A stretch of 64,000 bases of DNA from Castor canadensis (lineage: Eukaryota; Chordata; Mammalia; Rodentia; Castoridae): NCBI RefSeq assembly GCF_047511655.1, contig NC_133390.1, positions 126,967,583-127,031,582 on the forward strand, read 5' to 3'. The notes beneath the pieces are model-generated. The model made no database searches. It was not told the DNA's origin and saw only the letters and a list, made by a program, of their open reading frames with translations. Shown piece after piece: positions 35,849 through 46,650 of the stretch. The position numbers were made by a program, and so were the translations under genes. The number at the start of each line of letters is the position of its first letter. Positions within the stretch are counted from its first letter, which is position 1.

Positions 35849-38311
35849 GTGAGGATGTTCTCCGAGCCCTTAAGAACAAACTCACGACTCAGACGTGCAT
35901 TTTCTTCCTGGTGGGGGCAGGGAAGGGGTTGGTTTCTGGGGCCTTTCTTCATAGAATCCATACCTACCTTGATCTAGTGACTGCTGTCTCCCAAGAGCCT
36001 GACACTCAGGCTCACAGCAGAGGGTCCCGGAAGGTGGATTGTCAGAGGTAGGCAAATTCAGACCCCAGTTGCCCAGGCCTATCTCTCTTATAGCCACTAC
36101 TTAAATCAGGCAGCTTGTGGCTGCCTCAGAACTAAGCAGAGGACGATCTGGTGCCTCTTGGGTCCATGGGGGAGGGGAGGACACTGTGATTAGTGACAGC
36201 TGCATGGTGCTAGCTTTGCCATGCTTGACTGTTAAGAGTATCCAGGCCAGGAAGTAATATTGCTGCACCTTTCAGAGGTAAAAATTGATCCAATCCAGTA
36301 GCCATGAATAGAAATAGCTGGAACTGTACAAAAAGACAGGGCCATGTGTATATATGGCTACATTATTTTTTTAAAGATTCATAGATTCCTGTCATCTGGT
36401 TTCTGATTTAACTAACATAATAGTTGAGTGACCTGTGGGCCAGTACTGATTTGCTTCACTGATGAGCAGGTGAGATTTTTAAGAAAAGTACTGCATGAAT
36501 TTCACTTATACACATCACCAAAGTTCTCCACTGTCGCCTGGGAGCAGATTTGCTCTTGAAATTTCATTAAGAGATGGAGTCTCTCCTGTGAAGGTCACAC
36601 AGGGAACAAACATCACGGCAGAGGGGTGGCCGAGCCCCCAAACACAGATGCCCCCTAATGCACCTCCCCTGCCCCTGTGCAGCCTTTGAGGAGACTGGTG
36701 GTGGCCACCTGCAGGTCAGCACCTGGCCAACAGTACAGGCTGGTGGGAGAGGCACAGCGGAATTCCTGCCCACCGTGTTTCAAGGCACACGGGGAGATTC
36801 ACACGAAGCTTTAGAATCAGGTTTTACAGAGCTGTGACAGCCCTGGAGTCCCAACAGATAACGTTTGTCATACAGTAGCTCTGCACCTTCCCCACAGGGA
36901 AGCCAGAGAAATAAAACAAAATATGGTCGTTGCTCATGAGAAAGCGGTCATGAGTTGACACATGACCACACACCGATTAGCAAACGAGGCACTGCCATCT
37001 AGACTGGCATTCTGTAGCGAACTGATGATAAGTGTTCAATTATGCAGTGCAGACTGTCGGAGCCTGGATGGCGCGTGATGTGCTGATTGTGCAGAAGGGA
37101 CAGTGCCAGGCCAGGGCAGGCTCCGATGGTTAATTATGTAGTGCAGACAATTGGAACAAAGGGAGCCAAGGAAGCGGCTCTAGGGAGGAGGGGTTCTGTT
37201 TGTGCAAATCAGCACTGGGCTGGAGAAGTAAATCTTGAAAATTCTACCCTCTGGCTGCTCCTGGGGCATTTCCACGGGACATCAGCTGATGACTGACTGC
37301 AGCTGTGTGGTTGAATGGCATGGAGACCCTCAGGCCTGTTGTGCATCTGAGAACACCTGGGCCACAGTCCAGCAGAGTGTGGGGCCTGGAGCAGCCCCCT
37401 CACTCAGACCTTCTGCCCTGGGTGGCTCTGTGGCTTTAGGCAAAATAGTTGACCTCCTGTCCATCCACTTGTTCAGCTGTGACATGGGGCACCACCCCCC
37501 AGCTTACAGAGTTATAAAGTTCAAGCAGTCAGCTCCCCTAAAGGCTGAGGACCCAGGCAGTGTAGTGACTGCTCATGGGTTGCAGGTGCCACAGCTGCCA
37601 GTGTTGGTCACAAGTAGGGAACTTGGCTAGAGGCCTCACGGTTGCTGAGACACCAGGGTTGTGATCTGAACAGGCCCTCTTCCTGTCCAGGTACCTGCTC
37701 CTCCTCTACAGAGGAGCTCGGCTGGGCTAGATCGCCCTCCTCACATGCTAGCCCTGGATGGGCACTGAGAGAGGAACCATGACGTTATGTAAATGTGTGT
37801 GTGCAAACGTGAAACTAGACACACAGCCTCAGCCTCTGACTGCCATAGCTGTGAAGCCAGAAGAGAACAGAGAGCCTTTACAAATGAAATGCTAACAACG
37901 CCACCACAGCAATAAAATCCACTGGAACATTAAAAACAGTTAAACCCAAATTAAAATGTACAATTCTAGCTTTTCCTTATTTCTTAGTCCAAAGTCCAGT
38001 AGGATGGTCCCCAACTCAGTTATAAACCTAAACCCAATCCTGAGCACTGCTGTTGCCTAGAGTGATGAGGGCTGAGGGGAGACCCAGAGGCTCAGGTGCC
38101 AGGCATGACCAGAGGACACAGGCTGGTGACAGGGCCTCTCCAGGCTTCATCTCTGTACCTAAGCGGGGACATGGCAGTTGGGTCAAATGACTCCCCAAGC
38201 ATCCTTCTGGCCGCAGACAGAACAGGAAACAGGCACACCGATGAGAATCAGGAGGACAGCCCAAGTGCTGGCCCTGTGGCTTGTGACCTTCCTCTCCTCT
38301 CTCCACTGCAG
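35849..38311 (+). other. CMTM7: CMTM7 intron 3, no recognised repeat
   Basis: About 2.46 kb with GTGAGG and CAG ends. It is the longest repeat-poor stretch in the gene: I see no SINE or L1 in it. Confidence 0.85.
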
Positions 38312-38393
38312 ATCTTTGGGTTTGTGGCCACCTTCCTCTGCCTGGCAAGTTTGTGGCTGTCCTACAAGATCTCTTGTGTAACCCAGTCAACAG
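38312..38393 (+). CDS. CMTM7: CMTM7 exon 4 (fourth membrane helix)
   Basis: A strong pyrimidine-rich acceptor (CCTCTCTCCACTGCAG) precedes ATCTTTGGG, and the exon ends CAACAG|GTGAGT. It is 82 nt: 27 codons plus one base, so the intron is phase 1. The translation [20 protein letters not shown] then SCVTQST forms membrane segment 4 and the start of the short cytosolic tail. The split codon is completed by exon 5 as GAT (Asp). If intron 4 were retained, translation would run on for 25 residues to a TGA at 38468-38470, giving a basic, proline-containing tail. Confidence 0.97.
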
Positions 38394-38816
38394 GTGAGTT
38401 CCAGTTATCTGCACTCAGAGCGCCTCCGAAAGGCCCCGGGCTCGAGAGCAGGAGGAAAGCTCGTCCCTGACTGTACAGTGGGGAATGCCTCTGCCACCGC
38501 CATGCTGGGCCCACAGGGATCTAGAGTGGAGGTAGAGCAAGGGCTGGAGAAGGAAGGGTGGAACCCAGACACCTGCCCTCATGCTCATCTCCACGTGCCC
38601 GGAGATGCCCTGACATTCCAGCCTCTGATAGCAAGAGCATTCTTGAAAGAAGTTCCCTAGTGACAGGAATAAAGTATAGAGCTTTCAGAAAATACAGGTA
38701 AAAAAGATTTTTTTTTTAAGTAAAAGCCATCTGTCATCACACTATCCAAAAATGGTACTTGGGTACCTATCTTCCCAGTGTTTCCTCTTTGAAAATAGAT
38801 CTTTGCTTAGGATCAT

Positions 38817-38903
38817 AGGGCTGAAGGCATGGCTCAAGTGGTAGAGCACCTTTCAAAATAGCAAGGTGGAGGCTCTGAGTTCAAATCTCATACCACAAAA
38901 AAA
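38817..38903 (+). mobile_element. tRNA-derived SINE half
   Basis: GGCATGGCTCAAGTGGTAGA with B box GAGTTCAAATC. Confidence 0.85.
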
Positions 38904-39085
38904 ATATCATATTCTCTGAACTATTTTTATTTTATCGTTTTCACATTTATTCACATGTGTATACATTGTTTGGGCCACCTCCCCAGCCCCCACTGTCTGT
39001 GCTATTTTAACCAGCTTTTTTTTCTTTTTCTTAACTACCTTTCAAACATTTTCCCAGCGTCATCAGGGATTTTTTTTTTTTCCTA

Positions 39086-39343
39086 CTACTTGAGCCACAC
39101 TGCCAACCCTTTTTGCTTTACTTATTTTTCCAGTAGGGTCTCATGTTTATGCTCAGGCCAGCTCCTCCTGTTTATGCTTCTCACATAGCTGGGATGACAG
39201 GCATGTGCCACTGCGCCCGGCTTTTATTGGTTGAGATGGAATTCTCAACAGATTTTTTTGTACAGACTGGCCTCAAACCTCAATCCTGCCGATCACTGCC
39301 TCTCAGTACCTAAGATTACAGGTGTGAGCAACCACACCCAGCT
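39086..39343 (-). mobile_element. Trimeric SINE, tRNA half truncated
   Basis: A short antisense tRNA piece is followed by two antisense B1 units ending GATGACAGGCATGTGCCACT and GATTACAGGTGTGAGCAACC. Confidence 0.8.
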
Positions 39344-39651
39344 CTTCACCATTTTTAATGGCTCTGTACTGTTATACTGACTCTGCCTGACTGTAATACA
39401 GTTTATTTAACTTGTCTCCTATTTGAAGGCATTAATGTTTGTTCTGTTTTTAATTATTTGTCATTAAACTGCACTGTAATGAACTTCCTTGCAAATAGAT
39501 CCTATCCACATCTCTAAGGTTTTTATCTTTAGAATAAGTTCTTAGATTGTTGAAAGCCTAAAATCATTTTAATTAATCCACTTCTTTCTTTAAGCCAGAG
39601 CTTCCTTCTTTTGTTTCTTTCTTTCATTTTAAAAACCACACTGGAAACCAT

Positions 39652-39948
39652 GTACCAGTGGCTCACGTCTATAATCCCAGCTACTTTGGAGGCTGAGATT
39701 GGGAGGATCACAATCCAAGGCCAGTCTAGGCAAATAGTTTGTGAGACCCCATCTCAACCAATGGCTGGGTGCTGTGGAATGTGCCTCTCATCCCAACTAT
39801 GCAGGAAAGCACAAATAGAATTGTGGTCCAGGCCAGCCCGAACATAAAATAACCAACACACAAAGTGCTGATGGAGTTGTTCAAGTGGTACAGCACCTGC
39901 CTAGCAAGCGCAAAGCCGAGTTCAACCCCCAGTACTGCCAAAAAAAAT
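39652..39948 (+). mobile_element. Trimeric SINE (B1-B1-tRNA)
   Basis: Two B1 units, a tRNA half (GTTGTTCAAGTGGTACAGCA) and an A tail, 150 bases before CMTM7 exon 5. Confidence 0.85.
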
Positions 39949-40091
39949 TTGTTTTAAATTATAATATTCCCAATAGAAGTTGGTGCTGGGTGGAGGAAGG
40001 AAGAGCCCAGAGCAGAGCTGGGGTGGAGCCTGGGCTTCTGGGTGGCTTCATCCCTAGAAAGCAAACCTGACTTTGCCATTTCCTTCTGAAG

Positions 40092-40105
40092 ATGTATCTG
40101 CCTGA
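40092..40105 (+). CDS. CMTM7: CMTM7 exon 5, last 14 coding bases and stop
   Basis: The acceptor is TTTGCCATTTCCTTCTGAAG. With the G carried from exon 4, the frame reads Asp-Val-Ser-Ala-stop (TGA at 40103-40105), so the protein ends QSTDVSA. I recall the human protein ending QSTDAAV, so length is conserved but the last residues are not. The same terminal Asp, the same phase-1 junction, and a plausible 3' UTR with AATAAA downstream support this call over any other acceptor in the region. The exon is too short to be seen by an ORF search. Confidence 0.85.
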
Positions 40106-40676
40106 TGAGGCCACAGTCTTCAGGCCCTGGAGAGGACCTGCAGGAAGTAGGGGTGACCCACAGGAGGCCCCAGCATGACTTCTGGACTGTATTCCTGTGC
40201 CAGTTCCCGCACAGGCTGGTGGACACCAGGAAGGCCCGTACCTTCCTCTCACTTGGTCAAGATGCCCTGAGTTCCTGAGCCAGCTGGACCCTTTTGATCC
40301 TGTCTTCCTTAGAGATCATTCCTCCCCTTCTGGGAAAGGAAAGCAGCCTCAAGGAAAACCTGTCCCTCCCTTCCTGCTCTTAGTGACACCTCAGGTACTG
40401 GTGACCCCACAGAGCACCATGGAGGGGCTTCTGAGTCCTCTGCAGAGAGGCACTCTGCATGTCCTCCACATCCTCCAGGGGAGCGAAGCTGCCTGAGTCC
40501 TCACGAAAGCAAAGCCATCCCTGACTTGTCAATCTCGACCTGAAGACACTTCCTTAGGGTGAGGACACCTGCAGAAACGCCATGTGGTCAGCCCACTGAC
40601 TCCTTCCTGCCTCTGACTTCGTCACCGTTGCGTGTGTGTTTGTGTGGTTTTTAATAAAATATTCAACTAGAAATCT
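40106..40676 (+). other. CMTM7: CMTM7 3' untranslated region
   Basis: About 570 bases run from the TGA to a probable cleavage site 15-25 bases after the AATAAA at 40653. The region is single-copy in appearance: no SINE or LINE is recognised in it, unlike the flanking intron. The cleavage position is an estimate. Confidence 0.75.
40653..40658 (+). terminator. CMTM7: CMTM7 polyadenylation signal AATAAA
   Basis: A canonical AATAAA follows a GT-rich stretch (GTGTGTGTTTGTGTGG) about 550 bases after the stop codon. It is the first canonical hexamer I see downstream of the stop. Confidence 0.75.
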
Positions 40677-41809
40677 GCAAAATAGGCCTTTGCATTCGAG
40701 TTCTGAGTTTGGGCCTGAAACATGGCCCTACCCCATGCTCGGTGTGCTTCTTTCTGAGCCACTTCTGTTTTTTGCTTTTCTTTTTTTTCTTGGAGGAGGG
40801 GAAGGCGATGGCAATGGGTTGGGTTTTAGGTAAATGGGTGCAATTTTAAATTTGTATTTGTGTCTTTCTTCTTATCCCATATGAACTTGCTCATTTGGGA
40901 AGGGGCTTGGGAGGAATCTATAGGTCATGGTCACACTCTGACATTTCATCTTCTTGTCCTAAACTCACTGATTCCCTGGACTTCAGATGCTTGGTTGGCT
41001 ACAAAGAGGAAGGGGGATGCACCAAATGTTTGTGAGTCACCCTGTGTGCAAAGACAGAACATTCATGGTCACAGTGAGCAGTGATTACAGCGCTTCTGGG
41101 CAGAGATGAGGAAACCTGGGGTTCCTTTCCCAAACACAGGGAAAGCCTGTGGGAGAGCTAGGCATAGAGTCCAGGCCTGCTTGTCCCTCAGTCCCCCATC
41201 CTTTCCTGTGCAAAGTGCTGCTTAAGTTATGCAGAGGCAGCTCCTGGGCTGCTCTTGCTGATGCTGGTCAGCTGGACCTGCATTGAGACCTGTGCAGGTT
41301 ATTATCTTGGGAGGTGGACTCAGTGGTGCCAAGAGAGGCACCTTGCATCTCAGGTGGCTTAGAGCAGGAGCTGGCTGAGCAGTCCTGGTTTGGGCAGCAT
41401 CCAGGAGCAACGGATGGAGTGGACTTGGCAGAGGAGGGCCTTGGCAGGTGAGGCCAGGGGCCTGTGTCATGATCTTGAGGGCTCACTGAGGACCATGTAG
41501 GTGGCCCCTGAGGGAGACTGCAGAGGCAGGAGACAGACAGTGAGGATGCAACAGGAGGAGTGTGCTCAGGGAGGAATGAAAGAAGAGCTCAGAGCTAGTG
41601 AGGTCAGACTAGAAGTGGTGGCATGTTTGGCACATGGCTTGGCTGAAGAGGCAGCTGCTTGACTAGAAGGTTGGGTGGGAGGTGGGGCAGGTCCCGGAGG
41701 CTTTGTGGATACTGAGGTCTGATAAACCATCTTCTGTTTTAAAGGAGGCCATGCCACCAGCACCAGGAAGCCAATGTTTAAGCAAACAGAGCTAAGGGTG
41801 GCAGGAGAA

Positions 41810-41960
41810 AACCAGGCTGGAAGTCACAAGACCTGTGTTTGGGCCCCAGTTCTGCCATTTACCAGTGACATTGCCCAGACAATCTCAGTTCTCAATCACG
41901 TGAGCCTTAGTTCTGTGCCTAGAGAGAAATCAGCCCATGTTACCTGCCTTGTGACCTTGT
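41810..41960 (+). mobile_element. MIR SINE
   Basis: GTTCTGCCATTTACCAGTGA and the flanking text fit the MIR 5' half. Confidence 0.5.
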
Positions 41961-44272
41961 GGAATTCAACATAGCCACAAGCTCATATGACAGCAGTCTT
42001 TCCAGCCTTGATCCCCAAAGAGATACCAGAGTGACAGGAAAAGACAGCCTAATATTGCAGAAGTGATTTACTGTCTGGGGAAGTTAAGAGGGGTGTTTGA
42101 GCTGCTAGAAAACAAACATCTTGGCTTTTACTTTCCTGGACCTTAAACTCCTTTGAAGTCAGGACTGAAGGGTTGGGGGCAGTTTTCAGGAGGGAAACAC
42201 TGGGGATACCAGGCAGTGATGGAACCCTTGTAGGAGTCTAGGTGGCTTAACATACCCGCAGCACCTAGGGGTGCTGGCAGTGTGGCAGGACCAAGGGGAA
42301 AGTCAAGAGGAAGAGAAGACAGTGATGGAGTGGGCTGAGGATGACCTTCTGGTCATCCCAGAGGTCCACCCACTTCCTCCTGGCCTGCTGAGGGAATGTT
42401 GGCTTTTCACTTTCCACATACAGCAGTGGTTTTCAGACCCTCTGCTCCTCCAGTTCTTTTAGCCTCGTGCCTCCTCAGCCACTCAGGGACAACCTTGGAC
42501 AGGGCCAGCACCTTACAGTCCTTGGAGATCTTGGCTGGCAGCTAAGGATCCTGGTGACAGCAAGCAGAAGGGGACCCTGGGCTCAGCCTCAACCCTAGGA
42601 CTATCAAGGCCAGTGACCAATGCTATGTAGCTGCCCCACAGAGGGATAGCATCAGAACCCAGGTGTTGAGTCCTCACTGGAAGAGCTGGGCAACCTTCCT
42701 CCAAGAAGCTGAGATGAAATTGGTCTGCATTTGGAGAGAGAAATCTTTTAAGCCTTGTCCACAAAATGGTCTAGCCACAGGGGCACCAGAGCTGGTTAGA
42801 AAGATGGAATCCCAAGCCCCACGGACACTGACAGGCAGAACAATCCAAGTGTGCACCCTGACGCTTGTGAGGCACTGTTGATATTGAAGATGCTCTGGGC
42901 TGGGTGCGGATCTGAGGCAGAGTTCACTAGGAGATGAGAAGGGTCACGAGCTGGGAGATATCTGGAGTAGTCCCTTTCTCCTGGTTTGGAGGAAGACTCC
43001 ATTTAAGAAGCACCTCCACCGCCTTGGCATTTTCAAATTCCTGTGCCAGGAGGGTCAGGTGCAGACAAGAGGAGGGAAGGCTGGACCCATGTGGAGGGAG
43101 ATGAGTGTCTAGAGTCTGCCTTAAGGACCGGCAGCCTCCTTAGCCTATAGCAGCAGCCCAAGGCCCCCGCAAAGGATATTGGTCCCTGGGACAACAAGGG
43201 ACACCAAGAGTTGAGCCCACAGCTGGTCTGCTCACATCCTCCACCACAGCAGCCAGCTGTGGCCAGCTGCCTGGGGAAGGGATAGAGTGGAGGGGGTGGC
43301 AAGCATCTGCCCTGGATGTTTTCTCACCAGCTTCAAGACAAGAAAGACTGCTGAAGGTGGTGACTATGATTCTCTCTATAGGAGGTGGCCTGTAGTGACA
43401 GAGCCGCTCCTGTCTTTGAGGGCCCTGCAAGAGAATCACCCTGGAAGTACTAGCAGTGTGACAGGGAGGCCCAAGGAGAAAGCCAAATGGAAGTGAGGTT
43501 AGTGGTAGAGCTAGGGCCTGGCCTGTGACCACCCCACCTGGGACCTATGAGGTAGAACAGCAAAGCAGAGCTGGAGCCACCTGTGCCAACCAGCTTCCCT
43601 CTTAGGCCCTGATATGGGCACAGAGAACTAGGGTTGTCCATCCCCTGCCCTTCCCCCACTTATAGCATATAAGCAGACTTCCGTAGCCATGCAAACAGCG
43701 GGTCTTTGGGGCCTTCCTCAGGGGCCTTCCTCAGCGACACCACTTCCCCCTTCTTCATGGCTCCTGCACCACGCCCTGTGAGCTTTCCGAGATGGCTTCC
43801 GGGACTCGGATATCAGAGCGCATGTAGTTCATGCCATTCAGCCATCGGCAGCCAACACCAAGGCTGGGTATCTCCAGCCCAGGACACCTTACCTTGTTAC
43901 CTTCAGAACAGGGCCCCTTACCTTGTCAGGCCTCCTTGTAGTTGAAGACTGCACCAAGAGCGTGAGGCCTGCTGCTGGAAACCCACCTCTGCCTCTGGGG
44001 AGTCTGATTTCTCCCTGCTGCACACCGACATGGCTTTGGGACAAGCCCACAGAGAAGGCCTCAGCTGCAATCTCCTCACTCCACCCCACTCTCCACGAGG
44101 GGCTTTTCGCATCCTTTTGTTCTTTGGACTGACTACAATAAGCGAATGCTCTCATTGCAAATTAATAATTGACACTCATGCCAGATCTGCTTTATATAAT
44201 GGAGTTTCATGTATGATTTAGATTGAAAAGAGGGCTTTTCTTCAAAAAAAAAAAAAAATTAAAACCTTATCT

Positions 44273-44500
44273 GTTTGGCCCACACCTGCAATCCCAGCAC
44301 TCAGGAGGTTGAGGCAGGAGGATCAGAATTCCAGGCAATCCTGGAACTCATGAACTCCTGGAGCTGAGGGTGTGGCTCAAGTGGTAGAGCACCTGATTAG
44401 CAAGTCTGAGGCCTTGAGTTCAAATCCCAGCATCACCAAAAACAGAAAAAAGAAAGAACTCCTGGAATTCATACATAAGGAGACCCTGTCTGAAAAAAAA
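44273..44500 (+). mobile_element. B1 SINE containing a nested tRNA-type SINE
   Basis: The B1 copy is split by a tRNA-type SINE; GAACTCCTGGA is duplicated at 44352-44362 and 44456-44466, after which the B1 resumes and ends CCCTGTCTGAAAAAA. Confidence 0.85.
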
Positions 44501-44521
44501 AATTAACATGTTTTAAAAGTT

Positions 44522-44585
44522 TGAGCTGAGCTGTGTGACTCAAGCACTTGCCTAGCAAATGGAAGGCCCTAAATTGAAACAACTA
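44522..44585 (+). mobile_element. tRNA-derived SINE fragment
   Basis: GTGTGACTCAAGCACTTGCC, diverged and without a tail. Confidence 0.6.
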
Positions 44586-44786
44586 TCAAGGGGAAAAAAG
44601 TTTGGAACCGCCTGCCTCGTAAGAAGCATCCAGGCTGTCACCGGGCGCCAGGTAGACTGCCCGGGCAGCCGCGCAGGTGGAGGAGATTGGCGACACCTAG
44701 AGGACTTCCTCACGGAAAGGAGCACAGAATGCTCGGTGCCTCTGGACGTCACAAAGGGACTGAGGCAACTGGTAGATTGTTAGGCT

Positions 44787-44792
44787 TTTATT
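44787..44792 (-). terminator. Minus-strand AATAAA at the edge of the CpG-rich block
   Basis: The minus strand reads TACATAAAAAGGACAATAAA here, followed within about 30 bases by a T/G-bearing stretch. It could end a transcript coming from the CpG block, but no exon is recognised and no poly(A) tract marks a retrocopy. Confidence 0.2.
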
Positions 44793-45397
44793 GTCCTTTT
44801 TATGTACATAGAAGAAAACCATAATTAACTCCACAGAGTCGTGCAGAAGAGACGGGCTGTCAGCAGGTGAAGGGCTGCCTGCTGGGCTCTGAGTAGGGGC
44901 AAGAGCTGGAAAAAAGGGACCAAGGAATGGCAGGCTGAGCTCGTGCATGTGGAGGGGCGGCTGGCCAGGCGCTGCCACATGCCCCGGCGACCCAGAAAAA
45001 CGCAAATCTGGATTTTCTGACGAAACATTTCCCAATTTGTAAGTGTTGCCAAAGAAACTCTACACTTCGGCCAAACCAAACCTGTCTGGGGTACCGGCAG
45101 CCAGCGGCCGGGTTTCCGTCATGCAGAGCCACCTCCAGCACAGGTGGGGAAGTAGGCAGAAGCCCCCACGCCAGGAGCGCCCGGCCCGCTGCGCAGCCAG
45201 CTGCTTCCTCCCGAAGTGGAGCAACGCGGGGCAGAGGCCCTCCCTGGGGACCCCGGAGTCCCTTGCCAACAGCTGCTCCTGATTGCTGTGGGGTCCCTCT
45301 CCTCCCAGCTGGGCCCTGCGGTCCTGTTGCAAAAACAAAACCGCACGGCACAGGTGGCGGCCCCGGCACCGAGCCACGCGGCCTCCCCGGGCAGCGC

Positions 45398-45413
45398 GCG
45401 CCCCCTGGCGGCC
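45398..45413 (-). promoter_or_regulatory. CTCF-like binding motif
   Basis: The minus strand reads GGCCGCCAGGGGGCGC, which fits the core CTCF consensus (CCASYAGRKGGCRS) with a single tolerated A to G change. It sits within the CpG-rich block between the convergent genes. Motif match only; occupancy is unknown. Confidence 0.6.
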
Positions 45414-45539
45414 AGCGGGAGCGCACGACCGGCCGGGTCCTGCCAGAGCAAGCGCTGGGAAGGCCAAGTTCACCTGCACCCAGGGTTCAGCATACAAGCA
45501 CCAACTGGAAAGTTTTATGTGGACCTCAGGAGCACAGAT

Positions 45540-45870
45540 TGATCATAGTACCCTACTCATACACGCTTTGGACACTGGTCCATCCCGGTCCCTTCCTTCC
45601 CTTCTTTGGGTTAGTTTCTTATAATGTAGTCAGCATTATATTACATATTCATGACAACAGTTAACTGTGACTATATGCTTCCCCATCTCATCATCCCATC
45701 ACTCCCCTCTCAAGATCACCTCCCAAGCTTCCCATTCCTCACGTATTTGCTTTTCTTATTAGTTGACTTACAGGCACATATTACTGTGAGTTTTATTTAA
45801 ATGTGTATAATCCTTGGAGACTTCATTTACTTACCGTTCTGCAACACTTTGCCATCCTATTGGCCTCATC
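45540..45870 (-). mobile_element. L1 3' fragment, minus orientation
   Basis: TCATCATCCCATCACTCCCC, GATCACCTCCCAAGC and related text resemble antisense rodent L1 3' UTR. Confidence 0.4.
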
Positions 45871-46344
45871 TATTGGTCCAGCCACCGCTGGATCAAGTGC
45901 CACGTGCCAGTCCTGAAAGACTCTGGCCATTTTATGCCTGAGTGCTGTGCTTCTGGCCTCCATTCACCCCTCTCAGCTGTCATCTGGGAGCTTTCCTGTG
46001 GACACTGTCATGGACCTGCTTGGCACCCACACATATCCAGCCTGCAAGGCAGGGGCCTTTGTGCCCTATGGGGTACTGTTGGTTACTAGATACCATCTTC
46101 TCTCTCTCCTGCAGAAGGTGGAGGCACACTTTACACAGCTTCTTGGAGGACAGTCCCATGGGACTGAGCAGTTAGTCCCTCAGTGGTGGCCAATGTGACA
46201 GCAGATCCTTGTTCTGCTGGCTCTCCTTCCTTGCCTGTTTCAATCCTGATAAGGCAAGTTGAGCTGGATAGGTGGCACAAGCTGGAGAGGTGTGGTGGCT
46301 GCCACATCAACAGCCTTGGAAGGGAAATCCAGTGGTTCACTCAG

Positions 46345-46650
46345 TGTCCACAGGGGATTGGTTCCAGGGTATGTTTCAGGTACCCCTCAGATACCAAAAC
46401 TTGCAGGTGTTCAAGTCCCATATATGACATGATGTATACATGCATACATACAGCCTACCACATCCTCCTGTATTCTTTAAATCATCTCTTATTATAATAC
46501 TTAATGCAATATAAATGCTACAGATGTTTTACTGTTTTGTTAAGAAAAAAGTTTGCACACGTTCAGTACATTTTTTTTCGAGTATTTTCCTGCATCAGTT
46601 GGTTGAACCATGAACTATGTATGGATAGAGAACTATGGATAGAGGGCTGA
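46345..46650 (+). mobile_element. Tigger-type MITE (MER2-like)
   Basis: GGGGATTGGTTCCAGGG at the left, CTTAATGCAATATAAATGCT in the middle and GTTCAGTACATTTTTTTTCG at the right; the best preserved of the three copies. Confidence 0.75.

Larger units (their letters stand above)
38394..40091 (+). other. CMTM7: CMTM7 intron 4, SINE-rich
   Basis: About 1.7 kb with GTGAGT and AAG ends. It contains SINEs at 38817-38903, 39086-39343 and 39652-39948. The remainder (38640-38760 and 39345-39550) resembles a decayed minus-strand LINE. Confidence 0.85.
1..40676 (+). other. CMTM7: CMTM7 gene, 5'-truncated by the window (exons 2-5 present)
   Basis: The four exons found here encode 122 residues that I recognise as the C-terminal two thirds of CMTM7, a four-pass MARVEL-domain protein of about 175 residues in human. 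Human exon 1 would supply about the first 53 residues. No GC-rich first exon or matching N-terminal frame is visible between 1 and 32286, so exon 1 is inferred to lie left of the window and intron 1 to be at least 32 kb. All junctions obey GT-AG and keep frame. The neighbour on the right, CMTM6, faces it on the opposite strand, as in other mammals. The exons are firm; the exact 5' extent is inference. Confidence 0.9.
44590..45470. promoter_or_regulatory. CpG-rich block (candidate intergenic CpG island)
   Basis: CpG density is far above the rest of the window. By hand count there are about 33 CpG in 45068-45455, with GC near two thirds, which would meet the usual observed/expected threshold. 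It lies about 4-5 kb beyond the CMTM7 3' end, remote from either inferred promoter. It is not a recognised repeat. It contains a strong CTCF-like motif and, at its left edge, a minus-strand AATAAA. Open frames here start at GTG or TTG and look like GC-driven artefacts. A distal promoter, an insulator or a lncRNA start are all possible. Confidence 0.6.

Noticed and set aside
40981-41000. Alternative CMTM7 terminal exon beginning after CTTCAG at about 40986
   Set aside because: It lies beyond the AATAAA at 40653, and its frame does not end with the expected short tail. The acceptor at 40090-40091 gives Asp-Val-Ser-Ala-stop in the right phase.
44860-45426. 188-codon minus-strand open frame in the CpG-rich block
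   Set aside because: It starts at GTG, not ATG. Neighbouring overlapping frames are equally open because the DNA is GC-rich, and no domain or family is recognisable.
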